Shown here: positions 10,379 to 19,490 of the stretch, piece after piece
Layout: every line of letters starts with the position of its first letter
Numbering within the stretch: the first letter of the stretch is position 1
Source of the DNA: Heliomicrobium undosum
GTDB lineage: Bacteria; Bacillota; Desulfitobacteriia; Heliobacteriales; Heliobacteriaceae
Assembly: GCF_009877425.1 (NCBI RefSeq)
Contig: NZ_WXEY01000012.1
Location: forward strand, 23,470-87,469
Length of the DNA: 64,000 bases
Reading direction: 5' to 3'
Notes under the pieces: generated by a model
The model's input: only the letters and a program-made list of their open reading frames with translations
Database searches by the model: none
What the model was told of the DNA's origin: nothing
Position numbers and translations under genes: made by a program

Positions 10379-10911
10379 CGGATCACCCCCCCTTTGTGCG
10401 GCTGGTTGCGGAGCAGTTGTTCGTAGGCCTTTTTGAATCGCTCGCGGGCGCGAATGAGCACCGTGCCCACGGAACTGCGGCCGATCTCGGTTGCAGCGGC
10501 GATCTCATCGTAACTGAATCCGGAGAACTTGAGCAGCAGGACGAGGCGGTCTCTCGATTGCAGCCGGTCGAGGGCCAGGCGGGTGAGGCGCGCCTCCTCC
10601 CGCTCCAGCACCACCTGTTCCGCCGACAGCGCCGTTGTGGCCGACATCTCGGCGGCGGTCCGGAGAAAAACCTTTTCCTCGCGCTGCCGGCGGCTGCCCT
10701 CGCTGCGCAGGTGGCTGTAGCAGAGGTTGCTGATCACCTTGCTCAGCCAGGCGGCGGGGTGCTCCACCGTGTCGAGGCCGGTTCGATGCAACCGCAGGAA
10801 GGCCTCCTGGACGAGATCCTCCGCAGCGGCAGGGTCCCCCAAAAGGAAGGTGGCCTGGCGACCCAACTTGGGCGCCATTTCCCGATACAGTTGTTGAAAA
10901 CGCTGTTCCAT
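10375..10911 (-). CDS. ECF-family RNA polymerase sigma factor
   Basis: 178 residues from ATG 10911; the frame is open further upstream, but that part is unlike a sigma factor. Region 2 reads LLGDPAAAEDLVQEAFLRLHR with a -10-melting segment up to HPAAWLSKVISNLCYSHLRS. Region 4 has a helix-turn-helix in FSGFSYDEIAAATEIGRSSVGTVLIRARERFKKAY. It directs transcription of its own regulon once released by the co-encoded anti-sigma factor. In such systems the operon is usually autoregulated; I could not assign the -35/-10 pair in the 250 bases upstream. Confidence 0.9.
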   Translation of the reverse strand: MEQRFQQLYREMAPKLGRQATFLLGDPAAAEDLVQEAFLRLHRTGLDTVEHPAAWLSKVISNLCYSHLRSEGSRRQREEKVFLRTAAEMSATTALSAEQVVLEREEARLTRLALDRLQSRDRLVLLLKFSGFSYDEIAAATEIGRSSVGTVLIRARERFKKAYEQLLRNQPHKGGVIR

Positions 10912-11164
10912 ATTCTCACCGTATATCGGCGTTGAAATGGCGATGGGATGGCCGTCTATGCTCTTCTCCCCCTTATAGCCGTTGCGCAACGGTCCCTTTT
11001 GGGTTTCCATAGTAGAGACGGCGTCGGGAGCGAAAAGGTGACAGGATGAGATGAGACTTTTTCGTGCGTCAGAGATTACAATAACAAGAAGAAGGCCCTT
11101 CGGACAAGCCGGAAAGGCATGGGATAAGCAGAATAAGCAGAAGAACATGAACGGAGGATGTGGC

Positions 11165-11419
11165 ATGTTGGAAAAAGAGATGCGCATGCGATCGATCACG
11201 AAACGGGAGCTTGGCCAATGCCTCGTCGAGCTTGGCGGGGTGGAGCAGTCGCAGGGGCGCTTCGAGGGTGAGGGTTGGCGCGTCGACTTGGGCGCGGAAC
11301 GGAAGGTCTCCATCGGCGCCTTCCGCCTGCCGGAGATCGTGGTGACCATCCGGGCTGAACCGGATGTCTTTGAACGTTTCCTGGCGAGGTTCCGACTGAA
11401 GACGCTGCGCGGCGGGTAG
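11165..11419 (+). CDS. Small conserved-looking protein of unknown function
   Basis: 84 residues, chosen from ATG 11165, which has GGAGG 7 nt upstream; an in-frame ATG at 11147 lies before that site. The product is charged and mixed alpha/beta in appearance (WRVDLGAERKVSIGAFRLPEIVVTIRAE) with no signal peptide or membrane segment. It is divergent from the sigma factor operon and converges on the flavodoxin-like gene. I do not recognise the family. Confidence 0.55.
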   Translation: MLEKEMRMRSITKRELGQCLVELGGVEQSQGRFEGEGWRVDLGAERKVSIGAFRLPEIVVTIRAEPDVFERFLARFRLKTLRGG

Positions 11420-11452
11420 CGATTCACCTGGGCTGACGCATATGGCTGGCAG

Positions 11453-12880
11453 CTACTCTTTTCCATCGGCGTAGGGCTTGATGGACATGAGCATGTTTTC
11501 CTTCATCCGCCCGTACAGATTTTTTCGGACGGGCGGAAAGAGGGAGAGGAATGACAAAAAGGCCTGAAAGGATCGGTTGCCGAGTTCCTTGTGAGGATAA
11601 TCGTAGAGGCCGTTGCGGCGGAAAAAGCGATGGTCGGCGGCAAAAATGCCCCGCAACCGGTAGACAAGATCCCGGAAGATCAGCCGCCCGCCTGTCCCCC
11701 AGAAAGGCGCCGGCGCCTGGGCGCGGGCGTCGATGGAGCGAATCATCCGTTCAGCTAGGGCCACCAGGAGGGCGGCAGCCCTTTCGGGCTCCTCGTCGGT
11801 GACGATACCGACGTGATGGCCCCCGCTGACCTGGGCGTAGGCTTCCAGTATGATCTGGAGGTTCGGCAATGCGCGAAGGGGACCCGAGATTATGTAGGCG
11901 ATCTGTTTTCCCTCGTAACCTTTGATGTGTCCGTAGACGAAGCTGCGATCTAAATAGCGTTTCCAGCGGGAAGAGAGGAAGCGGTCCACAATCGCGCCGG
12001 CGAAGACGACCGCATCGGACGGCGCCACGATGGTGTCTAGGATCCTTTGCACGTCATCATTGTAGACGCAGCGGTTGTCATAGCCGCAGTGCAGGCAGCC
12101 CAGGCATCCCCCCTGGATGGCCAACTCCTGAAGGTCGACGATCTGTACCGGTTCCGGAAAATGCCCGGCAAAGGCGTCAACCATGGCGCCCAGGTTGCCT
12201 TCCTTCCCGTCGGTGAGGATGACGATGCGGCGGGTTTCGGTCCTGGGCGCGCGAGGAAGCGTGTTGGACGCCTGGGGAGGCGGATCCGCCTGGGAAAGCG
12301 CGTCAGCATTGGAAAGCGCGCCTGGGAATGCGTGGTGGCAGGGGGGGCGCCCCGCAGGCAGCGGCTCGTACCGGCGGGCCACCGGGACGCTCGTTTCGGC
12401 GGCGCGGAGGAATTCGCCGGCGAAAAAGAGCAGGTTCCGGCGGTGTTCCTCGCGGGCCAGATCGTTCATTTCCGCTAAAAACTCTCCCGTGTACGCCATG
12501 CCCCAGTCGTCACAGATCCCATGGAGGTATTCTGCGGCGGTGTTATCAAAGAAATGGACCGACGTGAGCAGAACGGCGGCGTATTTTTCGCGAAAAATTT
12601 CTGTAACGCCCCGTTCCCCGGCGAGTTCGATAAACCGTTTCAACTGGGAAGGCACGAGATAGTAGTAAACGGGAGAGGCCCACAGGACGGCCTTCGATGC
12701 GGCGATGGCGTTGACAACCCCTTGCCAGGCCTTGGGATCCTTCTCAAGCCGTTGGATGTCTCGGGAGATATGGAGGATCTCCCACTCATGATCGGGGAGA
12801 ATCCGTTCGAGGTAGCGGACGTACTGCAGGGTGATGCTGAGTTCCCCTTTGGGGCTCCCGCTGAGGACGGCAATTTTCAT
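11453..12880 (-). CDS. Tandem flavodoxin-fold NAD(P)H-dependent oxidoreductase
   Basis: 475 residues. The N-terminal half begins MKIAVLSGSPKG, the FMN phosphate-binding loop of the NADPH-dependent FMN reductase family, with the SPVYYY loop near residue 70. After a Pro/Ala/Ser linker (about 170-215) a second flavodoxin-like domain starts at IVILTDGKEGNLGAM and contains Cys residues in GGCLGCLHCGYDNRCVYNDD, resembling an iron-sulfur flavoprotein cluster motif. It may be a two-domain flavoprotein electron carrier or reductase; the substrate is unknown. AAGGAGG lies 8 nt before the ATG. Confidence 0.75.
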   Translation of the reverse strand: MKIAVLSGSPKGELSITLQYVRYLERILPDHEWEILHISRDIQRLEKDPKAWQGVVNAIAASKAVLWASPVYYYLVPSQLKRFIELAGERGVTEIFREKYAAVLLTSVHFFDNTAAEYLHGICDDWGMAYTGEFLAEMNDLAREEHRRNLLFFAGEFLRAAETSVPVARRYEPLPAGRPPCHHAFPGALSNADALSQADPPPQASNTLPRAPRTETRRIVILTDGKEGNLGAMVDAFAGHFPEPVQIVDLQELAIQGGCLGCLHCGYDNRCVYNDDVQRILDTIVAPSDAVVFAGAIVDRFLSSRWKRYLDRSFVYGHIKGYEGKQIAYIISGPLRALPNLQIILEAYAQVSGGHHVGIVTDEEPERAAALLVALAERMIRSIDARAQAPAPFWGTGGRLIFRDLVYRLRGIFAADHRFFRRNGLYDYPHKELGNRSFQAFLSFLSLFPPVRKNLYGRMKENMLMSIKPYADGKE

Positions 12881-12906
12881 AAAAACAGCCTCCTTGGAAA
12901 AAATGG

Positions 12907-12945
12907 AACACCCGTAGCCTCTCTTTCGCGGCGACGGGTGTTTTT
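12907..12945. terminator. Terminator hairpin between CBS gene and oxidoreductase gene
   Basis: A perfect ACACCCGT/ACGGGTGT stem with a T-run on the plus side and an ATTTTTT stretch on the minus side. It can end transcription from the minus-strand CBS gene or act as an attenuator ahead of the oxidoreductase. Confidence 0.65.
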
Positions 12946-13013
12946 CCTCTTATTGTATTGCTGATGGATTTTTTCCATGCGGGCCAGCGCTGGTCAGCGC
13001 CATATCGCCCCGG

Positions 13014-13454
13014 TCACCCCCGGGTTGCGGCGACCCGGACAGCCGGTCGTCCCGCTTGCAGCAGACCTGCGCAGTATTCGATGATCTCCCGGCGGCGGAC
13101 GATGCCGATGAAGACGCCGCGGTCATCGAGGACAGGGACAAAGTTCTGTTCGCTGGCCAGCGAGATCAGTTCCTCCATCTCAGCGTAAATGTGCACCGGC
13201 TTGATGTTCATCCGCCGCGGCACATCGTTGAGGGAGACCTTGTGCATGTTGTCGAAGCTTAGGCCCGGCGTATTCTTCCATTTCCAGAGGAGATCGCCCT
13301 CGGTGAGGGTGCCCACATACCTCCCCTGGCTGTCGATGAGGGGGACGGCGGTATAGCGATGGTATTCCATCTTTTCCGCCGCCTGCCGCATGGTGGCGTG
13401 GATGGGGAGATGGATCACATCCTTCTTGGGGATAAGAAAAAAAGCGATGTTCAC
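13014..13454 (-). CDS. CBS-domain-pair protein
   Basis: 146 residues from a GTG start with AAGGA upstream. It has two CBS repeats: HATMRQAAEKMEYHRYTAVPLIDSQGRYVGTLTEGDLL (first) and AEMEELISLASEQNFVPVLDDRGVFIGIVRRREII (second). CBS pairs bind adenine nucleotides and usually regulate a partner; this one is free-standing with no attached enzyme. It is divergent from the HD-GYP gene, with a 409-base intergenic region between them. Confidence 0.85.
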   Translation of the reverse strand: MNIAFFLIPKKDVIHLPIHATMRQAAEKMEYHRYTAVPLIDSQGRYVGTLTEGDLLWKWKNTPGLSFDNMHKVSLNDVPRRMNIKPVHIYAEMEELISLASEQNFVPVLDDRGVFIGIVRRREIIEYCAGLLQAGRPAVRVAATRG

Positions 13455-13863
13455 GTCCGGTTTCTTCCTTTCTCCAGCGACGCTTACGTGTTTAGCTGAC
13501 GGGTTCGGGCCGCGGAGTTGTGAAAATTAAGACTATTTCCTGGATTTGTATTGGAACCATTCTCACAAGGAGATCATACACTGCTGCGCCACTTTTGTAA
13601 AACCCTTGATTCCGGCGAAAGTGTTCTTTATCACGGGCTTCCCTTGTGATTTCTATTGTTTTTATGTTAAGGATTTGTTTTTTGTTCGGAGGAAAACAAG
13701 GCGGCGCCGTCGAACGTAAAGGTCAGCTTTAAACGGAAGAAAATGGGCATCAAAATAATATTTTGGTGTGTAATCGAACATTCTCGTCCGGGGGGCGTCG
13801 ACGTCGCTTGCTCTGTTGGCGAACCGTCTGGCCGGAATATAGGAGAAATGGGGGCGGGCGCTA
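13455..13863. other. Divergent intergenic region without a gene
   Basis: 409 bases, more AT-rich than the neighbouring genes, between the start codons of the minus-strand CBS gene and the plus-strand HD-GYP gene. It should carry both promoters. Several T-rich tracts (13640-13690) are present, but I cannot assign a convincing -35/-10 pair, and I see no reading frame worth calling. Confidence 0.5.
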
Positions 13864-14973
13864 ATGTATTCGGCTCGAACGGGAAAAGTCTCAGAACAAT
13901 ATGCCATCGGTGATATACTGGCCGCCGACGTATTCACGGTAGACGGCAGGCTGTTGATCCCCAAGGGGACGGTGCTCACCGATGTCATCTACCGTCAAAT
14001 CCTCAAGTGGGAAGAGATCGGCATCCTCACCGGCCAGAAGCCCAAGACCGTCAACGGTATAGAGATGCAGTACGAATCGCTGAAGAAAGTGGGACAGGAA
14101 CAAGTCCTCTTTCAGCAGTCCATCGAGACGGTGCGCGATGTCTTTCTCGACATGCGCGAGGGGCATGGGTTCAACGAAGGCGCCATCCGCAGCACCACGT
14201 CGGACATCGTTTCCGCCATCGCCCGCGATGAAAAGATCGGGCTGCGCCTATCGCGGCTGTGGGAATCAGACGATTACACCCTCCATCACTCCGTCGATGT
14301 GTGTCTGCTGAGCACGATGATCGGTATGAGCCTGGGCCTCTCAAAAGCCGAGTTGGAGAGCCTGGCCGTCGGCGCCATCCTCCATGACATCGGCAAGATC
14401 TATATCCCCGACGCGATCTTGAACAAGCAGGGCAAGTTGACCGACGAAGAATTCGCCCTGATCCGGACCCATCCCGAGGCGGGGATGAAGGTCTTCCAGG
14501 AGAGCGGCGTCCGACTGCCGGAAGAGCAGATGGCCTGCATCCTCCAGCACCAGGAGTGGTGCAACGGAAAAGGCTATCCCAACGGCCTGCGCTATGCCCA
14601 GATCCACCTCTTCGCCCGCATCGTCGCCGTGGCCGACGTCTACTCGGCCTTGACGACAAACCGGTCCTACCGGGGGCGGCTCGATCACATCAACGCCGTC
14701 AGCATCATGAGTTCTCACGCCCGGGACCATCTCGACAAGCACATCGTCTTTGTTTTCGTCGACCGGCTGCGCGACCTGATGCTGAACACGCGGGTGCGCC
14801 TCTCTACCGGCGAGGAGGGCTATGTGGTCCAGTTCTACGAAGAATCTCCCCTCCAGCCGACGGTGCTGGTGACGGAGACGGCCGACGGGCGCAAACTGGT
14901 CAGCCCCTACCTGATTCATCTGAAGGAAAAAACTGACGTTTATATTCAGCAAGTTTTATTCGGCAAAATCTAA
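13864..14973 (+). CDS. HD-GYP domain protein (probable cyclic di-GMP phosphodiesterase)
   Basis: 369 residues. The N-terminal 110 residues form the small domain common to Clostridial HD-GYP proteins (DILAADVFTVDGRLLIPKGTVLT). The HD-GYP domain carries the metal-binding HD at His174-Asp175 (AILHDIGKIYIPD) and the GYP-type motif GKGYPNGL near residue 238, followed by ARIVAVADVYSAL. The family hydrolyses c-di-GMP; activity here is inferred. A short C-terminal beta domain follows. It is one of three paralogues in the window (also at 41888 and 53219) and has no receiver domain of its own. Confidence 0.88.
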   Translation: MYSARTGKVSEQYAIGDILAADVFTVDGRLLIPKGTVLTDVIYRQILKWEEIGILTGQKPKTVNGIEMQYESLKKVGQEQVLFQQSIETVRDVFLDMREGHGFNEGAIRSTTSDIVSAIARDEKIGLRLSRLWESDDYTLHHSVDVCLLSTMIGMSLGLSKAELESLAVGAILHDIGKIYIPDAILNKQGKLTDEEFALIRTHPEAGMKVFQESGVRLPEEQMACILQHQEWCNGKGYPNGLRYAQIHLFARIVAVADVYSALTTNRSYRGRLDHINAVSIMSSHARDHLDKHIVFVFVDRLRDLMLNTRVRLSTGEEGYVVQFYEESPLQPTVLVTETADGRKLVSPYLIHLKEKTDVYIQQVLFGKI

Positions 14974-14980
14974 AAGATAA

Positions 14981-14989
14981 TGTTATAAT
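14981..14989 (+). promoter_or_regulatory. Extended -10 promoter for the amino acid ABC importer
   Basis: TGTTATAAT, an extended -10 (TGn followed by a consensus TATAAT), lies 8 nt after the HD-GYP stop codon and 43 nt before the ATPase start. No good -35 is visible, which is compatible with an extended -10 promoter. Confidence 0.6.
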
Positions 14990-15031
14990 TAGAGCATATG
15001 TGGATTTTTTCGCAACGGGGAGGCGATTGGA

Positions 15032-15766
15032 CTGATACGCTTTGAAAAGGTGAACAAGTGGTTCGGGAAGCTGCACGTGCTTCGCGATATCGATTTACAT
15101 ATCCGCGAAGGGGAAGTTGTCGTCGTCATCGGTCCCAGCGGCTCCGGCAAAAGCACATTGCTCCGCTGTATCAACAAGCTGGAGACAGTCACCGAAGGGC
15201 GCTTGACGGTGGACGGTTTTCGCATCGACGATCCCAAGACCAACATCAATCTCCTGCGCCAGGAGATCGGTATGGTCTTCCAGCACTTCAACCTCTACCC
15301 CCACAAGACGGTCCTGGAAAACATCACCCTGGCCCCGATCAAGGTGCGCAAGGTCGCCAAAGAGGAAGCCGAGAAGACGGCCATGTTCTACCTGAATAAG
15401 GTGGGTATCCCGGAAAAGGCGCAGGCCTTCCCCTCTCAACTCTCCGGCGGCCAGCAGCAGCGGGTGGCCATCGCCCGGGGTCTGGCCATGAAACCGAAGA
15501 TCATGCTTTTTGACGAGCCCACCTCGGCCCTTGACCCGGAGATGATCAACGAGGTCCTGGATGTCATGAAGACCCTGGCCAAGGAAGGCATGACCATGGT
15601 CGTCGTCACACACGAGATGGGCTTCGCCCGCGAGGTGGCCGACCGCGTCATCTTCATGGACAACGGCTCCATCGTCGAAGAGGGGACGCCGGAACACTTC
15701 TTCATCAACCCCCGGGAAGACCGGACCAAGTTGTTCCTGAGCAAGATCCTCACATCGGCTCGCTAG
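15032..15766 (+). CDS. glnQ: Polar amino acid ABC transporter ATP-binding protein
   Basis: 244 residues. Walker A is GPSGSGKST, the Q-loop is [13 protein letters not shown], the signature is [16 protein letters not shown] and Walker B is [14 protein letters not shown]: a typical GlnQ/HisP-type ATPase. Conventional starts are missing at the right place: GTG 15050 would delete the first beta strand (IRFEKV). The frame continues upstream to CTG 15032, which lies 8 nt after GGGGAGG, so a CTG start is inferred. It is first in a four-gene operon with a solute-binding protein and two permeases. The gene symbol reflects the family, not a proven glutamine specificity. Confidence 0.9.
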   Translation: MIRFEKVNKWFGKLHVLRDIDLHIREGEVVVVIGPSGSGKSTLLRCINKLETVTEGRLTVDGFRIDDPKTNINLLRQEIGMVFQHFNLYPHKTVLENITLAPIKVRKVAKEEAEKTAMFYLNKVGIPEKAQAFPSQLSGGQQQRVAIARGLAMKPKIMLFDEPTSALDPEMINEVLDVMKTLAKEGMTMVVVTHEMGFAREVADRVIFMDNGSIVEEGTPEHFFINPREDRTKLFLSKILTSAR

Positions 15767-15901
15767 CTCTTGCACTCTCTTGTCCCTTTTTGTTCTCTTC
15801 CGCTCTTTTCCGCTCTTCTCGTATATCCACCGATCTCGCTGATTTCGGCGGGCCCCACAGGGCAGCCGGAAGCATAAAAAAATATTAAAAGGAGGATGTC
15901 C

Positions 15902-16750
15902 ATGTTCAAGAAGTGGACCAAAGGAATCGCCCTTTGCTGCACAGCGGCACTCCTGGGCACGTTGGCGGTTGGCTGCGGCGGCGGCGCTCCGGCCGGCGGC
16001 GAGAAGAAACCCGCCGAGTCCCAGACCCAAGCCTCCGGTGACTACATCCAGACCATCAAGAACCGCGGTTACCTGATCGCCGGCGTCAAAAACGACGTGC
16101 CCCTCTTCGGACAGTTGAAATCCGGCGCGGACAAGCCCGAGGGCTTTGAAGTCGACATCATGAAGGAACTGGCCAAGAAGCTCTTCGGTGACGAGAGCAA
16201 GGTCAAGCTGGAGAAGGTGGAGTCCCAGACCCGCATCCCCATGCTGCAAAACGGCCAGATCGACATCGTCGCCGGCACGACGACGATCACGGAAGACCGG
16301 AAAAAGCAGGTCGATTTCTCTGATGTCTACTTCATGGCCGGCCAGTCGCTGCTCGTGAAAAAGGGCAGCCCCATCAAGAGCGTGACCGACCTGAAAGACA
16401 AGTCCGTCTCGACCGTTCGCGGCTCCACCAGCGCCAAGAACATACGGGAAAAAGCGCCGAACGCCAAAGTGGATGAGTACGCCACCTACACGGAAGCCTT
16501 CCAGGCCTTGAAACTGGGACGTTCCGATGCCATGACGACGGACAACTCCATCCTGATGGGCTTTGTGACGGATGATCCCAACTTTGAACTGGTCGGCGGC
16601 CTCTTCACCGAAGAGCCCTACGGCTTCGGCTTCCAGAAGGGCCATCCCGAGTGGGTCAAGTATGTCAACGACTTCATCAAAGAGATGAAAGCGAACGGCA
16701 AGTACGACGAGCTCTATAAGAAGTGGTTCAAACAGGATCCGCCCAAGTAA
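15902..16750 (+). CDS. Amino acid ABC transporter solute-binding lipoprotein
   Basis: 282 residues from ATG 15902; the ATG at 15896 abuts the AAAAGGAGG site and is too close. It has a signal peptide with lipobox LAVGC, a Gly/Pro/Lys linker, then the family 3 solute-binding fold (IKNRGYLIAGVKNDVPLFG, GFEVDIMKELAKKLFG, DIVAGTTTITEDRKKQVDFSD, STVRGSTSAKN). It captures a polar amino acid outside the membrane and delivers it to the two permeases encoded next. The specificity is not readable. Confidence 0.92.
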   Translation: MFKKWTKGIALCCTAALLGTLAVGCGGGAPAGGEKKPAESQTQASGDYIQTIKNRGYLIAGVKNDVPLFGQLKSGADKPEGFEVDIMKELAKKLFGDESKVKLEKVESQTRIPMLQNGQIDIVAGTTTITEDRKKQVDFSDVYFMAGQSLLVKKGSPIKSVTDLKDKSVSTVRGSTSAKNIREKAPNAKVDEYATYTEAFQALKLGRSDAMTTDNSILMGFVTDDPNFELVGGLFTEEPYGFGFQKGHPEWVKYVNDFIKEMKANGKYDELYKKWFKQDPPK

Positions 16751-16819
16751 GGAGTCTGAGCTTGCGGGGAGTGGAGCGCGCTTCACTCCCCCTTTGTTGT
16801 GAAAGGAGGGTACGCCTGC

Positions 16820-17473
16820 ATGGAGCAGTGGAATGACGTGTTATCTTATGGGCCACAGTTTTTCTCCGGTCTGAAGGTGACCATCGAAGTGACCCTCTAT
16901 TCCTTGCTGCTGTCCATGGTTATCGGCGTCGCCATCGCCATCCTGCGCGTTTCCGGCTCCAAAGTCCTCAACGCCTTCGGCGTCGCCTACGTGGAGTTTT
17001 TTCAAAACACCCCGTTGATCATCCAGGTCTTCTTCATCTATTTCGGGACGCCGGCGCTGGGCATCAAGCTGTCGGGTTTCGCCTGCGGCACCATCGGACT
17101 GGCCATGTATACAGGCGCCTACATCGGCGAGGTCTTCCGGGCCGGCATCCAGGCGGTGCCGAAGGGGCAGATGGAGGCGGCCCGTTCTTCCGGGATGAGC
17201 TACTTGCAGGCCATGGGTTATGTCGTCCTGCCCCAGGCGGTGAAGATCGTGCTCCCGCCCTTGACGAACCAGGTCGTCAACATGGTGAAAAACTCGGCCA
17301 TCTTGAGCACCATCGTTGTGGCCGACCTGATGTATGAGACCTACCGCATCGCCAGCGAGACCTTCATCATCTTTGAGGTCTTCATCTTCGCGGCGCTGCT
17401 TTACCTGGTCATCACGGTGCCGCTCAGCACGGTCGCCAATCTGCTCGAACAGCGGTTGCGCCGCAGTTCCTAG
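16820..17473 (+). CDS. Amino acid ABC transporter permease (HisM/GlnP type), first of two
   Basis: 217 residues. ATG 16820 follows AAAGGAGGG by 9 nt; an in-frame GTG at 16799 lies before that site. It has about five membrane segments and the EAA loop GQMEAARSSGMSYLQAMGYVVLPQA that docks on the ATPase. It probably pairs with the next permease as a heterodimer. Confidence 0.92.
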   Translation: MEQWNDVLSYGPQFFSGLKVTIEVTLYSLLLSMVIGVAIAILRVSGSKVLNAFGVAYVEFFQNTPLIIQVFFIYFGTPALGIKLSGFACGTIGLAMYTGAYIGEVFRAGIQAVPKGQMEAARSSGMSYLQAMGYVVLPQAVKIVLPPLTNQVVNMVKNSAILSTIVVADLMYETYRIASETFIIFEVFIFAALLYLVITVPLSTVANLLEQRLRRSS

Positions 17474-17488
17474 GGAGGAGGGGGAGCT

Positions 17489-18151
17489 TTGGACTGGTCG
17501 AAATGGACCGTACTCTTTGAACCGAAAAATGTCAAGTTTTTATTGCAAGGCTTGCAGTGGACCATTGAACTGGCCCTGATCAGCATCGCCCTCAGCCTCT
17601 TATTCGGGATCGTCATCTGCGCGCTGCGCATCTCCCAGTATCCCTTTTTGCGCTACCCCGCCTTCTTGTATGTGGAGTCCCTGCGCAACCTGCCCCTGAT
17701 TCTGCTGATCTTCTTTACCTATTTTGCCTTGCCAAAAATCGGCCTGGGCCTGCCTAAGTTCTGGGCGGCTGTCGTGGCCTTCACCATCTTTACGTCGGCA
17801 CTGGTCGCCGAGATCATCCGCGGCGGCATCCAGTCGGTGCCCAAGGGGCAGTGGGAAGCGGCCCGCGCCCAGGGGTTCACCTATCTGGAGACGATGGTCT
17901 ACATCATCCTGCCCCAGGCGCTTCGCAAGATGATCCCGCCCTTGATCAGCCAGTTCATCACCCTGACGAAGGATACCTCCTACGCCTCGATCATCGGGCT
18001 GACGGAGCTGACGGAGCACGGCAAGCTGATCTTCATCGAGCACAACAACCCCGTTCAGGTCTTCTTCTTTGTCGCCTGCATCTACTTCGTTGTCAACTTC
18101 ACTCTGTCCCGCTTCGGCGTGTACATGGAAAAACGGATGGCGATGGGTTGA
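17489..18151 (+). CDS. Amino acid ABC transporter permease, second of two
   Basis: 220 residues from TTG 17489, with a GGAGGAGGGGG site upstream. It has about five membrane segments and the EAA loop GQWEAARAQGFTYLETMVYIILPQALRKMIPP. It is 15 nt after the first permease and is the last gene of the importer operon, followed by a terminator. Confidence 0.92.
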   Translation: MDWSKWTVLFEPKNVKFLLQGLQWTIELALISIALSLLFGIVICALRISQYPFLRYPAFLYVESLRNLPLILLIFFTYFALPKIGLGLPKFWAAVVAFTIFTSALVAEIIRGGIQSVPKGQWEAARAQGFTYLETMVYIILPQALRKMIPPLISQFITLTKDTSYASIIGLTELTEHGKLIFIEHNNPVQVFFFVACIYFVVNFTLSRFGVYMEKRMAMG

Positions 18152-18180
18152 AAGGCGGCAACCGATGAATACAGAGTAAC

Positions 18181-18217
18181 AGGCTCTCTGTCCAGCAGGT
18201 GGACAGGGGGCCTTTCT
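18181..18217 (+). terminator. Terminator of the amino acid importer operon
   Basis: A GGC..TGTCC/GGACA..GCC stem with a 7-base loop, followed by TTTCTGTTT, lies about 30 nt after the last permease gene. Confidence 0.7.
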
Positions 18218-18429
18218 GTTTCCCCGCTATGGGGCGCAGCTTTTTTCTGCCCTGACGTTTTTCCCCTGTAAATCGGATTGTTCCGTCTGATACAATGGAA
18301 GGGAATTAAGATGGGTGGCAGGGTTGACAGAAGCGATGGTCAACCGAAGAGCGATAGGCGACGGAAGTCTTGAATGACATGACATAACAAGAATCACGAT
18401 GGCGCTGATTGCCGAAAAGGAGGATGTCC

Positions 18430-19482
18430 ATGGACTGGCTGACCTTGATTCCCGGTCCGGTTTTTCTGATCCTCTACCCCTGCTTGGCGGGCATCATGAT
18501 CGTTGTCGTCATGCTGTCTATCCGGACCGGGAGCGCTGTCCGAAAACCGCTGTCTCCGGAGGCGGAGTTGGACCCTGTTCACATGGCCTACCTGCGCGGC
18601 GGTTGGCAGGCCGTCGTGGAAGCCGTCGTTTTTGATCTGCACAACCGGGGGCGTGTCGCCTTCTCACCCGATGGTCGCCAGCAGCGGCTCGTGGATCAGA
18701 CGCCAGGAGCGGCGGCAACCCCACTGGAGCGAGAGGTGCTCGATGGGTTCACACGTCACGGGACGCCACGGGAGCTATACCGGAACGATTCCTTCCGCTC
18801 TCGAATAGAACGGTTGCTGGCGCCGGTCCGAGCAGACTTGGAGAAGGCGGGCTTGCTGCGCAGCGCCGAGGAACGGGGACGGGCGGTAAAAATCGCCCTG
18901 TTGACCATGGCGGTGATCGCCCTTATCGGGGCGGTCAAACTGGCTTCTGGAATCAATGTCCATAAGCCTGTAGCGCTGTTGGCTATCGAGATGTTCATCT
19001 TGCCGGCGGTGGCATGGCTGGCCTTACAGCCCTCTCGACGATTAACCGGACTTGGCGAAGCGCATCTGAACGATGCCAACCGGCGCTTTGCCTGGGTGCG
19101 CCGTGAGTTCAGGCAGGAAAGCAATCCGCTCGATATGAACCCGGCCCTCTATGTGGCCCTCTTCGGCGCCGGCTTCGTCACGGCCGGCATGGGCTATGAC
19201 CCCTATTATGAGTTGTTTGCTCGTTACGGCGGCAGGAACGTTTCGCCCGGCGACGGTTCCGCCGGCGGTTTCGGGGGCGGATGCGGCGGCAGCGACGATG
19301 GAAGCGGCGGCGGCTGTGGCGGCGGCAGGGGGTTCTTTGACTGGGGAAATCGATTTGGCGGTGATATCAATATGGGTGGAGGCGCCGGAGACGATGGAAA
19401 TTCCGGCGGCGGTTGCGGAGGCGGCAGTGACTCCGGCGGCGGTTGCGGAGGAGGCGGCTGCGGCGGTGGTTGCGGCGGGTGA
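18430..19482 (+). CDS. Membrane protein with Gly/Cys-rich low-complexity tail (resembles TIGR04222 family)
   Basis: 350 residues from ATG 18430, 6 nt after AAAAGGAGG; the ATG at 18424 abuts that site. One N-terminal membrane segment (about 5-27), a cytosolic region with DPVHMAYLRGGWQAVVEAVVFDLHNRGRV, two more membrane segments (about 160-180 and 188-205), then a 90-residue tail almost wholly Gly, with six Cys in GGGCGG-type contexts plus some Asp and Ser. The N-terminal layout resembles proteins I recall as TIGR04222, known for low-complexity C-termini; the assignment is from memory. The next gene is a radical SAM/SPASM enzyme 8 nt away, so the Cys-rich tail is a possible modification substrate; this is inference. 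Confidence 0.75.
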   Translation: MDWLTLIPGPVFLILYPCLAGIMIVVVMLSIRTGSAVRKPLSPEAELDPVHMAYLRGGWQAVVEAVVFDLHNRGRVAFSPDGRQQRLVDQTPGAAATPLEREVLDGFTRHGTPRELYRNDSFRSRIERLLAPVRADLEKAGLLRSAEERGRAVKIALLTMAVIALIGAVKLASGINVHKPVALLAIEMFILPAVAWLALQPSRRLTGLGEAHLNDANRRFAWVRREFRQESNPLDMNPALYVALFGAGFVTAGMGYDPYYELFARYGGRNVSPGDGSAGGFGGGCGGSDDGSGGGCGGGRGFFDWGNRFGGDINMGGGAGDDGNSGGGCGGGSDSGGGCGGGGCGGGCGG

Positions 19483-19490
19483 CCGGGACG

